Assembly (NCBI GenBank): GCA_021775425.1
Contig: JAJFHX010000020.1
Coordinates: 1 to 64,000, forward strand
Length of the DNA stretch: 64,000 bases
DNA from: Hyphomicrobiales bacterium
GTDB taxonomy: Bacteria; Pseudomonadota; Alphaproteobacteria; Rhizobiales; HXMU1428-3
Reading direction: 5' to 3'
Made by a program: the position numbers and the translations under genes. Under the pieces are notes generated by a model that made no database searches, was not told the origin of the DNA, and saw nothing but the letters and a program-made list of their open reading frames with translations. Numbering within the stretch: the first letter of the stretch is position 1; every line of letters starts with the position of its first letter. This document shows, piece after piece, positions 63,394 to 64,000 of this stretch.

Positions 63394-64000
63394 ATGTCAT
63401 ACCTCTTAATACCTTTTTACAAACGGTACCTGGCTTTTAGCCTCTCAATTGCTGGCCTTCTCATCTCTTTGCTGCTGCTTTACCTGTTTCCTCAATATCT
63501 GGCTTTACTGCTAATTCCTGTTCTGATTTTTGCTTCACTCGTCTTTCTCGGCTCATCAGATATAATCCAGACAAGACACAGTATCCTGAGAAATTATCCC
63601 ATCATGGGCCATTTCAGGTTTCTGCTTGAAGAAATCCGCCCGGAGATGCGTCAGTATTTCTTCGAGGATGACAAAAACGGCATGCCCTTCAGCCGTGACA
63701 GACGCGCCATTGTCTATCAACGCTCCAAAGGCGAGCTCGACAAACGCCCCTTCGGCACCCAATATGATACCTACCAGCCCCGTTATGAATGGCTCAACCA
63801 CTCACTTGCCCCCGCCCCCATCGAGCAGGACCCTTTTACCTGCATCATTGGCGGCCCTGACTGCAAGCAGCCCTACAAAGCCTCAGTGCTTAATATTTCC
63901 GGCATGAGTTACGGAGCCTTAAGCCCGAATGCAATCCTCTCCATGAACCGCGGTGCCAAAGAAGGTGGCTTCGCCCAGAACACCGGCGAAGGCGGCGTCA
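63394..64000 (+). CDS. FMN-binding glutamate-synthase-family protein, N-terminal part (cut by window edge)
   Basis: The visible 202 residues begin MSYLLIPFYKRYLAF. Two hydrophobic helices (about 12-52) are followed by a soluble region with RNYPIMGHFRFLLEEIRPEMRQYF, an N-terminal block of the FMN-dependent glutamate-synthase-like family, and then ISGMSYGALSPNAILSMNRGAKEGGF, the start of the FMN-binding barrel (quoted here in part). The protein is membrane-anchored and probably an oxidoreductase; the electron partner is unknown. No stop is reached, so the length cannot be judged. Confidence 0.88.
   Translation, partial: MSYLLIPFYKRYLAFSLSIAGLLISLLLLYLFPQYLALLLIPVLIFASLVFLGSSDIIQTRHSILRNYPIMGHFRFLLEEIRPEMRQYFFEDDKNGMPFSRDRRAIVYQRSKGELDKRPFGTQYDTYQPRYEWLNHSLAPAPIEQDPFTCIIGGPDCKQPYKASVLNISGMSYGALSPNAILSMNRGAKEGGFAQNTGEGGV

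Noticed and set aside
1-64000. tRNA or rRNA genes and insertion sequences
   Set aside because: I saw no cloverleaf-like segment, rRNA block, transposase or terminal repeats; a covariance-model search would be decisive for tRNAs.

Overview
The window is a contiguous stretch of a free-living alphaproteobacterial chromosome. The class is well supported: the gene orders HAD-IIA hydrolase / ribF / ileS / lspA / M16 peptidases, histone deacetylase-like / xseB / dxs, mutS-glnD, and the redox pair regB(actS)-regA(actR) next to senC are typical of Hyphomicrobiales/Rhodobacterales, and ccrA plus mcd mark the ethylmalonyl-CoA pathway. The order is uncertain (Hyphomicrobiales is my best guess). Base composition looks moderate and even across the window. 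I found no rRNA, tRNA, insertion sequence, prophage, integrase or CRISPR array.

Layout. 1-7.8 kb (minus strand): two M16 peptidases (one cut by the window edge), a BamF/DUF3035-like lipoprotein, lspA, ileS, ribF and a MaoC-type hydratase. 8.1-16 kb is a signalling island: an orphan CheY and a CheZ-type phosphatase, a HAD hydrolase, a membrane-anchored degenerate EAL protein resembling TipF, a histidine kinase/OmpR-type regulator pair, and an unrecognised acidic protein whose C-terminus looks like a CheY-binding peptide. 16-20 kb: an SRAP protein, small membrane proteins, an FAD-linked 2-hydroxyacid oxidase and Sua5. 20-26 kb (plus strand): acyl-CoA dehydrogenase, crotonase, deacetylase-like protein, xseB and dxs. 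26-30 kb: arsR-aquaporin, then a TupA-like tungstate-binding protein facing a one-component regulator with a periplasmic-binding-protein-like sensor domain, with an unusual hairpin repeat between them. 30-34 kb: a secreted protein with a duplicated four-cysteine unit, trhO, and a copper-related trio (DUF2946-like, Met-rich outer-membrane barrel, PCuAC chaperone). 34-42 kb: a TIR protein, mcd, a 1,101-residue acidic/proline-rich protein with a helix-hairpin-helix-like segment, and ccrA. 42-49 kb: small secreted/membrane proteins, a LysR regulator, trmD away from its usual partners, a USP-like protein and a Lon-like AAA protease. 49-53 kb: regA, regB, senC and a YgjP-type metalloprotease. 53-64 kb: maeB, mutS, glnD, an HNH endonuclease, a carboxylesterase and the start of an FMN-binding glutamate-synthase-like protein.

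The genes describe an aerobic, probably motile heterotroph. It can assimilate C2 units (ccrA, mcd, maeB), oxidise acyl-CoAs, deliver copper to cytochrome oxidase (SenC, PCuAC) under redox control by RegB/RegA, and sense nitrogen through GlnD. The least explained parts are the CheY/CheZ/acidic-tail set, the tungstate module with its repeats, the duplicated-cysteine secreted protein, the lone TIR protein and the large protein between ccrA and mcd. Start sites were moved inward wherever the longest frame began with TTG/GTG lacking a ribosome-binding site and an ATG (or, for regA, a TTG with a strong site) lay just downstream.
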